From Roridomyces roridus (Eukaryota > Basidiomycota > Agaricomycetes > Agaricales > Mycenaceae), in assembly GCA_029378245.1 (NCBI GenBank), contig JARKIF010000192.1:1-58756 (forward strand): a stretch of DNA of 58,756 nucleotides, read 5' to 3'. The position numbers and the translations under genes were made by a program. The first letter of the stretch is position 1; each line of letters begins with the position of its first letter. Below, piece after piece: positions 12,714 through 23,866 of this stretch. The notes beneath the pieces are model-generated. The model did not search any database, was not told the origin of the DNA, and saw only the letters and a program-made list of their open reading frames with translations.

Positions 12714-13086
12714 TCAAATTGAGGGGCTGTCAGCTTGATCGTCGCCTAGAGCATTGTAATCTTCTTGAAACGCTCCGTCCGTTTCATCTGCCTCTTTATT
12801 ACGCTGCCCTGCAAAAAAACTGTCTGTCAGTGCATGACCAGCTTGAACGACCTTTCCCTTGGATTTTTCTGTGGTCGGGTCTATTGCGATCGTGTGATGC
12901 TGTCTTGTTGAACAGTTCAAGTTGCGTTTCATTAACATCTTTGCAACCGTCCGATGAGTACCCAGGCACGGGAGCCATCGGCCGGTCTAGATCCGCCCAA
13001 ATGCCGCCGTACCTGAACAACAGCGCCGTGACCCGCCATCGCTTAGCATCAGCCTCATCTTTCCTCCTCTGCGACCACTGATGCAT
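12714..13086 (-). pseudogene. Short glycosyltransferase-32-like remnant
   Basis: A two-exon minus reading frame (ATG at 13084-13086, 43-bp intron in the 12.8-kb part, stop at 12714) encodes about 108 residues. Near its start is WRVTALLFRYGGIWADLD. That pattern (hydrophobic, YGGI[WY]xDxD) is the DXD nucleotide-sugar-binding signature of GT32/Och1-type glycosyltransferases, which are normally over 250 residues. No other part of the catalytic domain is recognisable and the C-terminus is acidic and low-complexity. It begins only 23 bp after the Sec72 stop on the same strand, so it may be transcribed as part of the Sec72 3' region. I regard it as a decayed gene fragment; a small novel protein is the alternative. 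Confidence 0.35.
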
Positions 13087-13109
13087 TACTGATGATGTAC
13101 AAGTACGAC

Positions 13110-13929
13110 CTAGTTCCCCTGCTTCTCCTGGATCTCCGCCAAAAAACCCGTCAACTCCTGCACGGTAATGTATAATCAGCTGACAGATAACAAGGCCAGC
13201 ACACGAACACGTACCACATTGGAAGGTTCAAAAGCCAACCCCAACCTCAGCGCGTCCGCCGCGTCCTGCAGCCTCTCCATCGCCACCAGCGTCTTGGCCT
13301 TGCGGAAGTGCCCCTTGCCCCAATTCCTCCGCAGTTGAATGACCATCTCAGCATCTGCCAGCGCGGAAATGTAGTCCTTCGACTCGAGGTGTGCGGCAGA
13401 GCGGTTGGAGACGACGGTGGAGAGCTCCTCGCGCATAAAGTTGTTGGATTCCCATGGGGGTCGTTGCACCGCGATGCCTGCAGCCATGTTGTATTTCTTT
13501 ATAGCATCAGCGTGTTTGCCCATTTTGAATAGCGTCTACGTGTCAGTCTCTCAGTTGTTGCTGCATTTTGAGCGGAATAGAGACGCGACGTACATTCCCC
13601 TCATCCTTGGTCGTCGTTACTATCTGCGAGAGCTTCTGCGAAACGACATTGGACGGCGGTGGACATAACAATGTGGGGTTCTGAACGAGGAGTTTGGAGA
13701 GACGGTTCATGTTGGTATAGTCCACCCCGCAGTCGGTGCACTTTTCCAGCGAGTGCGCAGAGCAGAGGGCAAAGTTGTTGTCGGGCGACAGACCGAGGTT
13801 GGCAGGGATAAAGTCTGCGTCGATTTGCGCCTGGAGTATGGGGTCTACGGGCGGTGGGGCGGGTTGTTGGGGCGGGCCATGAGAATGGTTGTGGTTCTCG
13901 CCGGGTCCGTGGGTGTGTCCGTGAGACAT
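13110..13929 (-). CDS. SEC72: Sec72, subunit of the Sec62/Sec63 ER translocation complex
   Basis: Three exons, ATG at 13927-13929, stop at 13110-13112. The N-terminus is His/Pro-rich (MSHGHTHGPGENHNHSHG). It is followed by the conserved zinc-ribbon-like HSLEKCTDCGVDYTNMNRL and the family motif LCPPPSNVVSQKLSQIV. Then come TPR repeats: EGNTLFKMGKHADAIKKYN, the diagnostic RPPWESNNFMREELSTVVSN, and WGKGHFRKAKTLVAMERLQD. These elements and the length (about 230 aa) match fungal Sec72, a peripheral ER protein that helps post-translational translocation and binds Hsp70 tails through its TPRs. The short last exon encodes ELTGFLAEIQEKQGN. Introns are canonical. It is divergent from the Tpt1-like gene with only 83 bp between start codons. 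Confidence 0.85.
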
Positions 13930-14012
13930 GGTGGGTGTAGAGAAGAGAGGATTCGCGCCACGTCCGAGAGTGTTTGGTAATCCAAATAACTTGGCCTCTT
14001 GCGTTATGCTTT
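13930..14012. promoter_or_regulatory. 83-bp shared divergent promoter (SEC72 / Tpt1-like)
   Basis: The whole space between two outward-pointing start codons is 83 bp, so the two genes must share core promoter sequence or have 5' ends inside each other. No TATA box is visible. Inferred from the gene models. Confidence 0.4.
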
Positions 14013-14984
14013 ATGCGAGGCTCGCGTCTCTTTTGTAGACTCTTGTCCTCGAAAGCGCCCCTCCTTTCTACTCGTCCTCCTCCACCCCATCTCGCACAAC
14101 TACGCCCTCGCCCCGTTTTCACTTCGCGCCAGCCATCATACCCTCGAGCAGAACGTACAGGCCGTTCCGTGCGCGACCATGCGTTCTTCAGTAAACGACT
14201 GACCTGGATTCTTCGCCATGGAGCTCTGGAAGTCGGGCTCCGCATACGTCCCGATGGTTTCGTCCGTGCATCCGACCTGGTGTGTGCTTTTTCTTCTGGA
14301 GCGTTCATTCAAGTACTCATTTTTTTCGCGCAGAAAAATCATCCAAGATTCGAATATCTCGGGTCCCTTGAGTTTGATGAGATGTTCTTCAAGGATCTTA
14401 CGCGGTATACGCTGCTTGAGGAAGCGAATGTGCTGTGGATAAGGTCGAATGGGCACCACACGATCAAGGTATTCTCTTCGTTCTCATATGAAGCATTCAT
14501 TCATGCTTGTAGAACGTGGGTGTCAAGTCCAGCAGGATTCTCACATCTCAAGACCTGCCCGAGGCCGTGTATCCTCTCACTGACGCTGAATGGAGGACCG
14601 TCGGTGCGCTTCTTCCTAAACGAGCTGGACTCGTCGATTTATAAGACCAGAGCACCACGGAATCCAGCGTTCTCATGAAGACGGCTTCATTCATCTAGTC
14701 AAGCCCCGACCAGGCGAGGACTTTGCACGCGGTGCGTTTTCTTGACTCCACACCTCGTCTTGATTCTCAAGCCTTTATACCCAGGTCGTGGCTCGGTCTT
14801 TGACTTGTGCATCTACCTCAATGTGCCGAAAATGCTGTCCGAGGGAATGAGGCTGTTTCTGAGCGGCACGGGTACGAAGACGCGTGTTCTCACGGATGGA
14901 GACGAGAACTATGTTATTCCGCCGAGAATGTTCAAGAGGGTGGTCCGTGTACGAGTCGAGAGGGAGAATTTACTAGCAGAATGA
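14013..14984 (+). CDS. Divergent tRNA 2'-phosphotransferase (Tpt1/KptA) paralogue
   Basis: Five exons from the ATG at 14013 to the stop at 14982-14984. The N-terminus is Arg/Pro-rich and could be a mitochondrial leader. Then comes SKRLTWILRHGALEVGLRI and RPDGFVRASDL, the hallmark start of Tpt1/KptA, keeping the catalytic Arg-His of LRHG. The next block ends LWIRSNGHHTIK, corresponding to WIRANQGHSI in the canonical copy. Then HHGIQRSHEDGFIHLV replaces the usual GLSRMSRNHIHLA, and VIPPRMFKRV ends the fold. Tpt1 removes the 2'-phosphate left at tRNA splice junctions using NAD+. Several strongly conserved residues (QGHS, RNHIHLA) differ here, so activity or substrate may have changed. It lies 78 bp upstream of a canonical copy in the same orientation: a tandem duplicate. 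Confidence 0.65.
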
Positions 14985-15062
14985 AATTGTAGACCTTCCT
15001 GATATGGACTCGGGCGTTTTGCTCCGAATTGGGCCAATCCTTATTTACTCGCCAAACAACTC

Positions 15063-16204
15063 ATGCTCTTCTCCCGATGTCCCGACCTCCTGCGTAGTTG
15101 TCGTGCTTACTCTGCTCACCGTGTGGGTGGAATCATACCCGAGTACCGAGCCACCACCCTACCTCGGCCTAAACGATGGCCAGAGCCTAGTCCTCGATCA
15201 GCCGAATTGTCGCGAATCTCCCGCGAATTGGCGTACCTCCTCCGACATGGTGCTCAGAAAGAGGGATTGCCCATGAGAGGTGACGGGTATGTCAGCGTTG
15301 ATGCGTTGGTGCGCTTCCCTGCCTCTGCACTCGCTCGCAAAAGGATGCTGAGTGTATGTGTGTAGCTGCGGCACAAGAACTTGCACGGTGTCGACTTTCC
15401 TTTACTCGAGAAGATCGTGGAGCAAGATAAGAAGGGGCGGTATCATTTGTTCTACGCGCCGTCGCCTGGGACCGTGGATTCGTGGTGGATACGCGCGAAT
15501 CAGGGACATTCGATCCAGGTGAGCTGCGTTCCATTTTCATTGGGACTGGACTGGATACTCATGTACATCAATAACAGAATATTGAACTCGATCTAAAACG
15601 CATATTCAGCGCGGATGAGATTCCCATGGCGGTTCACGGGACGACAAGGCGGGCTTGGGAGTCAATCGGTACTTTGCATTCCCCTCCTTCCTTCTCACTC
15701 TTATTAAACACACACACGTATATGGCAGCCAAGCAAGGCCTCTCCCGAATGTCGCGCAACCACATCCACCTAGCCCAAGGCACCTCCGGGGACGTCATCA
15801 GCGGCATGCGCACCTCGTCGCAAGTGCACATCCACATCAAAGTCGGTCTGGCGTTGAAATCCGATATCAAGTTTTATGTGTCGAGCAATGGGGTGGTGCT
15901 CACGCCGGGGAACGAAGAGGGGTTTTTGGAGAGGAGGTTTTTTGAGAGGGTGGAGAGTGTTGGTGTGAGCGTTGAGCCTGTTGTTGGTTGGGAGGGCGAT
16001 TCAGAGGGTATAGATGGAGAGGGACAGGATCATGGAGCAGCGGTGATGAAGACTCGGAGGACTGAGCGCGATGTGAAGAAGGATGAGGAGAGGGAGAGAA
16101 GGGCCGAGGCGAGGCGGGCGAAGGAGGAGAGGAAGATGCGGAGAAATGAGCGAGAGACGTCGATTCGCAGGTTGTATACTGCTGAGGAATTGGAGTTGGT
16201 TTGA
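15063..16204 (+). CDS. TPT1: tRNA 2'-phosphotransferase Tpt1
   Basis: Four exons, ATG at 15063, stop at 16202-16204. After a basic leader (MLFSRCPDLLRSCRAYSAHR) come LAYLLRHGAQKEGLPMRGDG and WWIRANQGHSIQ. These are followed by the ADP-ribose-binding region GLSRMSRNHIHLAQG and IKFYVSSNGVVLTPGN, then FLERRFFERV. All canonical Tpt1/KptA motifs are present, so it should catalyse the last step of tRNA splicing: transfer of the splice-junction 2'-phosphate to NAD+. The C-terminus carries an added highly charged helix (Lys/Arg/Glu, aa ~245-310) not found in yeast Tpt1, likely a coiled coil or RNA-binding tail. The third intron was resolved with acceptor GGCAG so that the reading is ESIAKQGLSRM. Confidence 0.85.
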
Positions 16205-16348
16205 GGCAGCGCACCGTTTGATACTAACTTGAAATTTTCGATAGACACGAAGACGCGCAGCAAGATCATTGTTCATTAATACAAGTACGTTTGTTATCTA
16301 CAGTCCCCAATATTATTGCTAGAGAAAGGTGGATGAAGAGGAAGCAGC

Positions 16349-17271
16349 TCAGTAGGTGCTGCCATATTGGCCGCTGCCTGATCCACTTCCGCCGTAGCTG
16401 CCGGATCCGCTTCCCCCATAACCTCCTTGACCGCCGCTTCCGTACCCACCATGCCCACCGCCTTGGCCTCCACCGCCATATCCTCCTTGGCCTCCATATC
16501 CACCCTGGCCTCCATAGCCTCCTTGACCGCCGTGCCCACCACCGTAGCTGCCGCTGCCAGACCCTCCGTGCCCGCCACCACCGTAACCTCCCTGACCACT
16601 GTGCTGGCCTCCATAGCCTCCCTGACCACCGTGACCGCCTCCATAGCCTCCGCCGAATCCACCATTGCCGCCATACCCGCCGTTTCCGTGACCACCTTGC
16701 CCACCTCCGTATCCCCCACTGCCACCAAAGCCACCACCTCCGTATCCGCCCCCACCAGAGCCACCATGCCCGCTACCCCCGTACCCTCCATTTCCATGGC
16801 CGCCTCCATAGCCTCCTTGGCCGCCCTTGCCGTGATCCCCGCCCTCTCCGTGATTATGATCCCCTCCACTGTACCCGCCCTTGCCGTGATCGTGATCACC
16901 CCCGCCGCCGTAGCCTCCCTTCCCCTTGCCGTCCTTGTTGTGATCATCCCCCTTCTTATGCTCGTCTCCGCCATAAGACGAAGACGAATCCCTAACTTCA
17001 ATATCCCTCGGACACTTGAACTGCTGGCGCGCCCCACTCTCGTCGAGACAGAATCGCCGTTCTAGACAAAAGGTGCCTCGGACGCAGACGGGACCACATG
17101 GGCCGCATCTTGATGGGCCTTTCGGGTGGTGTTCCTTAGTCGAGGATCAGTGAGTGAGTTCTGAATAATGGAGGTTTTACATACCTGTCTATCGGACTCG
17201 GTTGTATCTTGAGCGAAGACTGTAGACGAGAGGGCGAGGAAGGTGAGGAGGGCTGTTGTTGTGATTCTCAT
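16349..17271 (-). CDS. Secreted glycine-rich protein
   Basis: Two exons: 17271-17185 encodes a clear signal peptide (MRITTTALLTFLALSSTVFAQ) plus a short acidic linker. The second exon runs from 17134 to the stop at 16349-16351 in a frame that has no ATG of its own. It opens with a Cys-rich segment (CGPCGPVCV, then further Cys to about aa 75), then about 220 residues of Gly-rich repeats built on GGYGG, GGHGG and GGQGG. Similar Gly/Tyr/His repeats occur in fungal wall and adhesive proteins, but no function can be assigned. The intron is canonical (GTATGT...CTAAG). A related repeat sequence lies at 31.8-32.8 kb. Confidence 0.7.
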
Positions 17272-17608
17272 CGTGGTGGGTACTGAGGATCTTGTGTTCT
17301 CACATACCTCGTTTTATAGTAGTTCAATGGCTATCTGGGTAAATGAGAATTTGAACTTGAACAGATGCTTCAACCCGGCGTCTGCCGGAAACTTGCATCC
17401 GCTCGTTGGTGGAAATGCAATGCAATTCCGCCCATCGACGTACGTCGAACTCCTTACGTTTACGTCTACGGTGAAGGGTCCCACTTCTATCTGCGCGCTA
17501 CATACGAGCAACGAGGAAATTCAACCTGAAGCAGAATTTGTGGAGTACCAGTCTCATCTGAACGTCTTTGGATTTGACTCTAGTTCTAGTGAGGTGTTAT
17601 CTGAACCA

Positions 17609-19341
17609 TCATCTTGATTCCGAACTTTTGGCAAGAGTCTCATATAATAAAAATGCAGACTGTGTAAAAATGTTGATTTTCCCCGTTTCCTTCCCATGGA
17701 CCCACAAAACCTGCGCGCGGCATCGCTTGCATTCAAAAGTCGGGCGGGCGTCGTTAACATGCTTCTGCTCAGCATGCACACACCCTGGATTTAGAACTTG
17801 GAAGCCGTTCTCATTCTCATCGTCGTCAAATTGGATTGGTATCAATGAAGGTCTGTACTCGACTGAAGCTTGATGAAGAGTAATTGGCGTCTATGCTCTG
17901 TTAAGGGTGCGGTCACTAGACGGTGCAGTGGACAATTTACTTACTTGATAATGAGACAAAGTCCCATTAACCTCGGCGTCACAAGTACTCATCTCATTGC
18001 AATTAGAGACTTTGAGGGTGGCATGGGAGTCCTGGAAATTTTGTTCATGGCAACACATGTAGTGGCTCGAAATACGATTCCTCGGAATAGTAAGTAAGTA
18101 AATGCACTGACCCGAGAGCCTTCAATTGATACGTACATACGTCATTGACAACCCCCGATTTGGAGCGAAACGCTCGATTCCCAAAAAGGAAGTTTTGACA
18201 AGTCGAGTCCTCGAAGGTCCTCGAGGTCGCACAGGAGGGTATCAACCGCACCGGCGTTATGAGCTCACGCAAGATCCTCCTCGACTCTACCAAGTAATCA
18301 AGAAATCGATGGAGTCGCTGCCCGAACCGGTAAATACCGCAAGTTGGAGCGCACCACAGATGGTTGACCATGCAGTGATCGAGACCCTGGTCCGTGGAGG
18401 CATGCCAATGGCGGGTATTAGATCCGTGTTGGAACTGCCGTTTAGAGTTGGGGTTCCCGGAGCCGACCATGATCCACCTTCGGGACTGAGATGTTGATAA
18501 ATATTGCCAGTTCTGATCCAAGTGGCAAGCGGCTCGAGGTATTCTGTGTGTTGCGCACCTCCTGATAAGAGAGGTTGCGAAATAGGTCTCCGAGCCATAT
18601 GCACGGCACCGTTTAGTGCGGAGGCCTGTGTATCGCTAGACTTCTTCCACGCCGATATTCCAATATCATCTTGAATCTTCCATACTCACTGTCGCGGGCA
18701 CTTGTTGAGAGTCCAATGGAAGAGATGACGAAGTAGTTGCCACACCATGCCAGTTTCTTCAGGCGGTTCCAATATTGTTCGACTCACCATGATGGCCGCG
18801 GCGCCCTTGCCGGGAAGGTTGCATAGTTATGTCGGTGGACGCTGTAAGTCGACTGGGGCGAGTGTTGAGCGATCTTGATAAGGTCGGATTGGATACACCC
18901 TTGAGCTCCAGCCCAAGTTTTCTAGCAAGGGTCTTGACTTGAGCGACGCTCAACCAACGGTCTCTCAACTGTATCCCATTTCGCACAGTGCTTCCTTGAA
19001 GACTTGAGAAGACGAGAACACCGAGATTAAGATCATGCGGCAGGAATTTATGACGGTGGAATTTTCGCGCGCTTGATGGTAATCTTGCACAATGTTCTGG
19101 TCGATTTCCTCCATCTATTCTGAAAGGATACCACACGCGTGCGGGATGAGAGTCGACTTGAGTTGCTGGGACAATCTGCCTGAATTCGGATAAAACGGTG
19201 GCTTTGATTCTGAGCCGATTTCTGTCGAAGGAACAGAAGAAAAGATTTAGATAACGGAGGTGGAGTCCAAGGGTTGATTCGGAAGAAATCGGCACCAAAC
19301 AAATTTGTCTCTTCCGTTTTCGCCTTTGCTCTCGACTTCAT
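17609..19341 (-). CDS. Unrecognised multi-exon protein
   Basis: Exons could be chained with consistent phase: about 19,200-18,795, then 18,700-18,290, about 18,220-18,150, 18,030-17,950 and 17,890-17,609. Joins read ...RGHH|VWKIQDDIG..., ...LITW|TFEDSTC..., ...GVVND|DSHATLKV... and ...LSHYQ|TPITLHQ.... The C-terminal exon has ECKRC followed by a hydrophobic stretch. No known domain is apparent. The N-terminal exon is unsettled: an ATG at 19339-19341 is available but its join needs a weak donor. The gene could also start elsewhere. Phase agreement across four introns is the main argument that it is real. Confidence 0.4.
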
Positions 19342-19344
19342 CGC

Positions 19345-21642
19345 ATGAAGCGAACTCGCTTCTACAGCGCCCTGCCGCGTGTGGGGCGCATACGCAGCAA
19401 CTCGCTCTACACCTCCTCCAACTCGCTCCCTCCCACTTTCTTCGACTCGCCAACTCCACCCCCGCCCAATACTCGCAACGGGCCAATCCTCTCCAGTAAC
19501 CGCCTGCCCATCGAGGCTCGCAGCGAAGGAGAGGCACCTCACACTGGCGGAAACCCCCATGCCCAGCTCGCCCTCGCTGCGCCTCACCCGCCCAATTCCC
19601 ACCTCGCACCCGCTGGTCAGCTCGCCCTACTAGGTCTCTTTCCTTCGGGACCATCAGGCGTCCCGCACCTCCCGTCTGCAGGTCCCAGCTCATCTGGCAG
19701 CCATGCACGAGGCAGGAGGACCGCCAAGTATACGCTGGAAGTCGGCGCATATGGGATACCCAAACGACATCATCACCCGCAACAGCAGAGGAGTCTGCAT
19801 TTGCAGGCCACCGATGCTCCGCTTGCGGTGCAGGTCGGCGAAGATGCATACTTTGTGAGGGAGAATGCGATGGGTGTTGCGGATGGTGTTGGCGGTTGGG
19901 CAAAGGTCAAACCTGGTGAGTGAATTTTTCCTGCATTTTCTTTCGGCCGCGATTGCGGATACTCTACTCTACGAGATCCGCTCGACGCCTTTGGCGTTGC
20001 TCTCCTTTTCATGTGCCAGAGGCCGTCGGATCGTCATTCCGCATCCTTCCGTTAAACCCTAAATCCGCTCTAACGCCTTGATCCTCTAGTTCCACCAGCC
20101 GGACCCTCCGCGTCTGCTCTATTCGCTCGTCGCTTAATGCATTTCTGTGCCGACGAGGTGGACCACTATGACGACCTCGACTTCCACGACCCTTCCCGAC
20201 CCGGTCCGATACCCGTGGTTACCCCGTGGGACCGCGCACGGGCGCCATTGAGTTTCGACCCGTCAATGCCCGCGTCCTGGGTAGAACCATTCGCCTCCAC
20301 CTCTTCTTCCCCATTTCCTCACGACTACGCCGACTTTGACCACGAGTATAGCGAGGAGTTGGACCCAGAGGCGGCGCTGGCAGCACATTTGGACGCGCTG
20401 GCTGATGGGATTGACGTGCTGAATATATTGGAGCGGGCGTATGAGCGGACGCTCAAGGCTCATGTTGTGCCTGCGCCTCCAACTCCTCCCCCACTCGGCT
20501 GTAGCCCGACCCAACTCACCAGTCGGCCGGCATCTCCCAAAGGCAAGGGCAAGGAGACGATTCCCCTCCTTGCCGGCAGCAGCACGGCACTCGTTGCCGT
20601 TCTGGATTACGTGCCGACAGGTGCGGTAGAGGTCCTCGCAGCTTCAGATGCTGCGACGGGGGCTGGGGTGGAAGCTGCTGTGTGGAGGACCCAGGCTGCA
20701 AGATCAAAGTCGCAGTCTAGGACGCGTACCGGCGATACAACGGCGACGACAATTTCGGATTCAAGACCAAAGGAGAACGAGACGTTGACCCCCGTGCTCA
20801 AGATTGCGCATGTGGGTGATTGTATGGGGATGTTGGTGCGAGATGGGGAGGTTGTGTGGAGGAGTGAGGAGATGTGGTGGAGGTGGAATACGCCGGTTCA
20901 GCTTAGTGCTGCTGCTACTGGTGGTTCTTCGTCGATGATGGCCAATTCGACGACGAAGCCGGTGAAGGGTTGGTGGGATTGGAATCCCCAGGAGCATCAT
21001 GATGTCAAGCCGGTCGACGAGGGCGCGCCGTCCTCTCTTGCGCGGTTGTTTACATTACCGGTGCAGGCTGGTGATGTCCTCATTTTGGCGTCGGATGGGT
21101 TGAGCGATAATCTGTGGGATGAGGATGTGCTTGAGGAGGTAGGGAGGGTAGGGAGGGCGTTTGAGGCCGAGTTGAGGCCGCTTACGCCGTTGGAGGAGGT
21201 GGTGGGCGAGTTGGAGTTGGAGACGGAGTTGGAGATGGGTCTTGTTGATGGTGCGAGTTTGAGGCGACGGACGTTGGCGGGGATGTTGAGTGAGGCGTTG
21301 TGTTCGAGGGCGAGGAGGGTTGCGTCGAGGAGGGCTGGCAGGGATAGTGGGAGGTCTTGTGCTGCTTCATCTGCGCCGGCTGCTGGTGCTGCATCTCCGC
21401 TTGCAAGTGTGGGTGTTGAGAAGGGAGACGAGGAGGAGACGCCGTTTGCGAGAAGGGCGAGGGAGACGGGGCGGGTGTTTCGCGGGGGGAAGAATGATGG
21501 TGCGTTTTTGTTTCTATCTCTTTCAACTCTTGACGACTGATGGGATGGATGTGTAGATATCTCGGTCATTGTGGCTGTTATTGCGCCTGCCTCGCAGATG
21601 GATGGGAATGGGCTCGAGGCTGCGCGGGCTGCTGGGGGATGA
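19345..21642 (+). CDS. PTC7: PTC7-type mitochondrial PP2C phosphatase
   Basis: Three exons, ATG at 19345, stop at 21640-21642. The N-terminus is Arg-rich and lacks acids, as in a mitochondrial presequence, followed by a long Pro/Ser-rich stretch. PP2C motifs appear in order: VQVGEDAYFV, GVADGVGGWAKVKPG (metal-binding DG), LKIAHVGDCMGMLV, ILASDGLSDNLWDEDVLEEV, and GKNDDISVIVAVI at the end. DG, SDG and the final DD are the metal ligands of PPM phosphatases. This motif wording matches Ptc7/PPTC7, which regulates coenzyme Q synthesis and mitophagy in mitochondria. Two low-complexity insertions (around 20,280-20,760 and 21,150-21,440) make it longer than yeast Ptc7. Its ATG is 3 bp from the proposed start of the opposing gene. 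Confidence 0.8.
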
Positions 21643-21659
21643 TCCCCAACTCATCCGTT

Positions 21660-22450
21660 TGCCGGGAGCTTGATTTGGGATGCGAACAAATATTTGTTTC
21701 TGGTTGAATCAATTTGGTTGAAAATTTCATTTGAAGTTCATTGTGGATAGTTGTAAGTATAAGCTGTAAGGTTTGTGTATCCTCCCAAGCCAGCCTTCCT
21801 AATCGATAGGCCTGGATTATGTTGGTTCTATTTAGTCGGTTAGGCGAGGGTACATGTAGACGTCGAAATTCACTTACGGGTTATTCTCCGAGCTGTGTCG
21901 ATGTCGAGGGACCCCGGAGGCCTCGAGGGCGGTACATTGGTTTCGTTTGGCGGTGAGTGGCCATGTGTCAATGAAGAAGAGGATCGCGGGCGGTACATAC
22001 TACTCTGTGAAACTAATTACTAGTGAGGCCGTCGAATGCGCGAACGAATGACTCGGGTTCCCTGGGAGCATGTACCCGAACAGCAAGAACGAGAACAAGG
22101 CAACCTGGCCTGGAGATGAAGAGACGAAATCGGGGGAGCTTGGGTTGTGATTTCAGTCGGCGTTGGTTAAATACGAAGAGGCGACGGAAAGGCTGTGGGT
22201 CGCATGTACCCTAAATTATCACGCTTGGCTCTTCTTGAACAGCAGTACGATTCGAAAAGGATGTGATTCGAATCTGGGGCGTTAAAGGAGCAGCGCCTTT
22301 GGCAAGCGGTTGGCGTGGCATAGATCGGCCTGGGATTTTGGACGCGTTGAAATTGGACTAGTGATTCTGAGTGAGTGGATTTTACAGCTTTCTGTTGGAA
22401 GGTGGCAGGTTGGGCCGCCGACGGATATCGGGGACTAAGATATCGATCAA
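21660..22450. repeat. Tandem unit A: degenerate copy with relic of the 23.9-25.5 kb gene
   Basis: This unit matches unit B (22,560-23,500) over many blocks, for example CTGGCCTGGAGATGAAGAG (22,104 and 23,160), the AACAAATATTTG segment near the start, and the gcaGGTGGCAGG/GCCGACgg block near the end. Around 21,812-21,960 it also matches 24,676-24,840 of the intact minus gene: ATTATGTTGGTTCT, ACGGGTTATTCTCCGA and GTACATTGGTTTCGTTTG. It has no open frame. Confidence 0.6.
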
Positions 22451-22559
22451 ATGGAACCCAAAGGAGGGGTTGACAAAATATGCCTCAGCCAAGCACCTAT
22501 TGACCAAAATAGTTGATACAGCTTTGCATGGTCGCTTGAAATAAATACAAGATGGGAAC

Positions 22560-23500
22560 GAATTGAGGGCGGAAGTTGGATTGATTTGGAATTCGAACAA
22601 ATATTTGGAGTCGATCAATTTGGTTGAATTTTCGTGTTCAACAATGCAGATTTGTTACGTATATGTACTTTGTATACAATGGGCGGTCTACGCTAGCGCT
22701 GTAACCAGAAATAGGGTATTCCGACGTGGTTCAAAAGTTGATGACGTTGAATGGCCGCGAGGTTTTGGTCAGCCTGGAAATTATGGTGGTTCTATTTTCT
22801 CGATTAGGTCAAGGTAGAATTCCATGTCGAAAATCAACTGACGGGTTATTCTCTGAGCTGTGCCAATAGATCCTGCCAGGGAGTACATTGGTTTCGTTTG
22901 CATGTCCTCGAAAACTGCGTGTACAGGGAATGTGAGCGCGCATGATGTTAATCATGAAGAGCAGTTGATAATCAAGGCGAAGGAGGGGCGGCAATGAAAA
23001 GAGAGTGAGACGCTCAACGCCAATCGGAGACGTTACGCAGGGTTCAACCTGGGAGAGATGAGTGGTGTGAAGAAGAGAATAACAGACGGCAGATACCGAG
23101 GTCGTCGAATAGCCGGGACATGATCACGAATCGTGTACCAGACAGCGAGAACAAAGCAGCCTGGCCTGGAGATGAAGAGGCGAAATCGGAGGTTGGTGGG
23201 CTGTGAATCTGGTCGACTGGGTTTAAATATGGAAAGCTGTGGGCTGAATTCGAAGGATGCCATACCTTTTACTCTTGAACAGCAGTACGACCCGAAAAGG
23301 TCCTGTTCACTGCCTCGAGCTCGTCAGCTTATGACTCAAGGCCGGCCTGGCATCCAGAAGCAGAAGCAGAGCAGCGCCTTGAAGCGATTGGCGTGGCATA
23401 GATCGGCCTGGGATTCTGGGCGGCTTGAATTCAACCAGTGGGATGAGTTTTACAGAGGTGGCAGGGGCCCCGGGTCGCCGACAGGGACTAGAAATAAGTA
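22560..23500. repeat. Tandem unit B: second degenerate copy
   Basis: Homologous to unit A, offset by about 970-1055 bp with indels. The relic of the neighbouring coding region is at about 22,778-22,912 and includes GTACATTGGTTTCGTTTGCA and the following ATGTCCTC. Because that block is closer to the gene copy here than in unit A, unit B may be the younger or less eroded duplicate. Non-coding. Confidence 0.6.
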
Positions 23501-23866
23501 TGAAATGTCGACTCCAGATCCGGAACCGGGAAGAGAGATGGCGGGCCACTCACTTGGCAAAATTGTTTGAACCATGGAGGTCGAGAATCGAAATAGCTGT
23601 CAAAACACGAAATCTACCGGCTACTATCGTCCAGTGAACCAATCCGAGACTTCTCTCTCTCAATTTCCAGACCCAGAGCCGAATCCCGAATCCCGAATCC
23701 GTTGGACCGTTGGAGCACGGAACTTCATTTGTATAATTACTGAAGGCCACTACAGAAACAGAAGCATGCGGAGCACGTTAGATAACCAAAACATTGAGGC
23801 ACACGGACTGGAGACCATTCCTGCCGGGCAATACGAATTACAGAGGAGCCTAAGTTCTTGGTTCAT

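Noticed and set aside
12719..13081. Plus-strand ORF of 120 codons opposite the GT32-like fragment
   Set aside because: No recognisable motif, whereas the minus strand shows the YGGIWADLD signature and a splice-consistent frame.
16294..17065. Long ORFs on both strands overlapping the glycine-rich gene
   Set aside because: They are other-frame readings of the Gly-rich repeats. The true frame starts from a spliced signal-peptide exon at 17,271.
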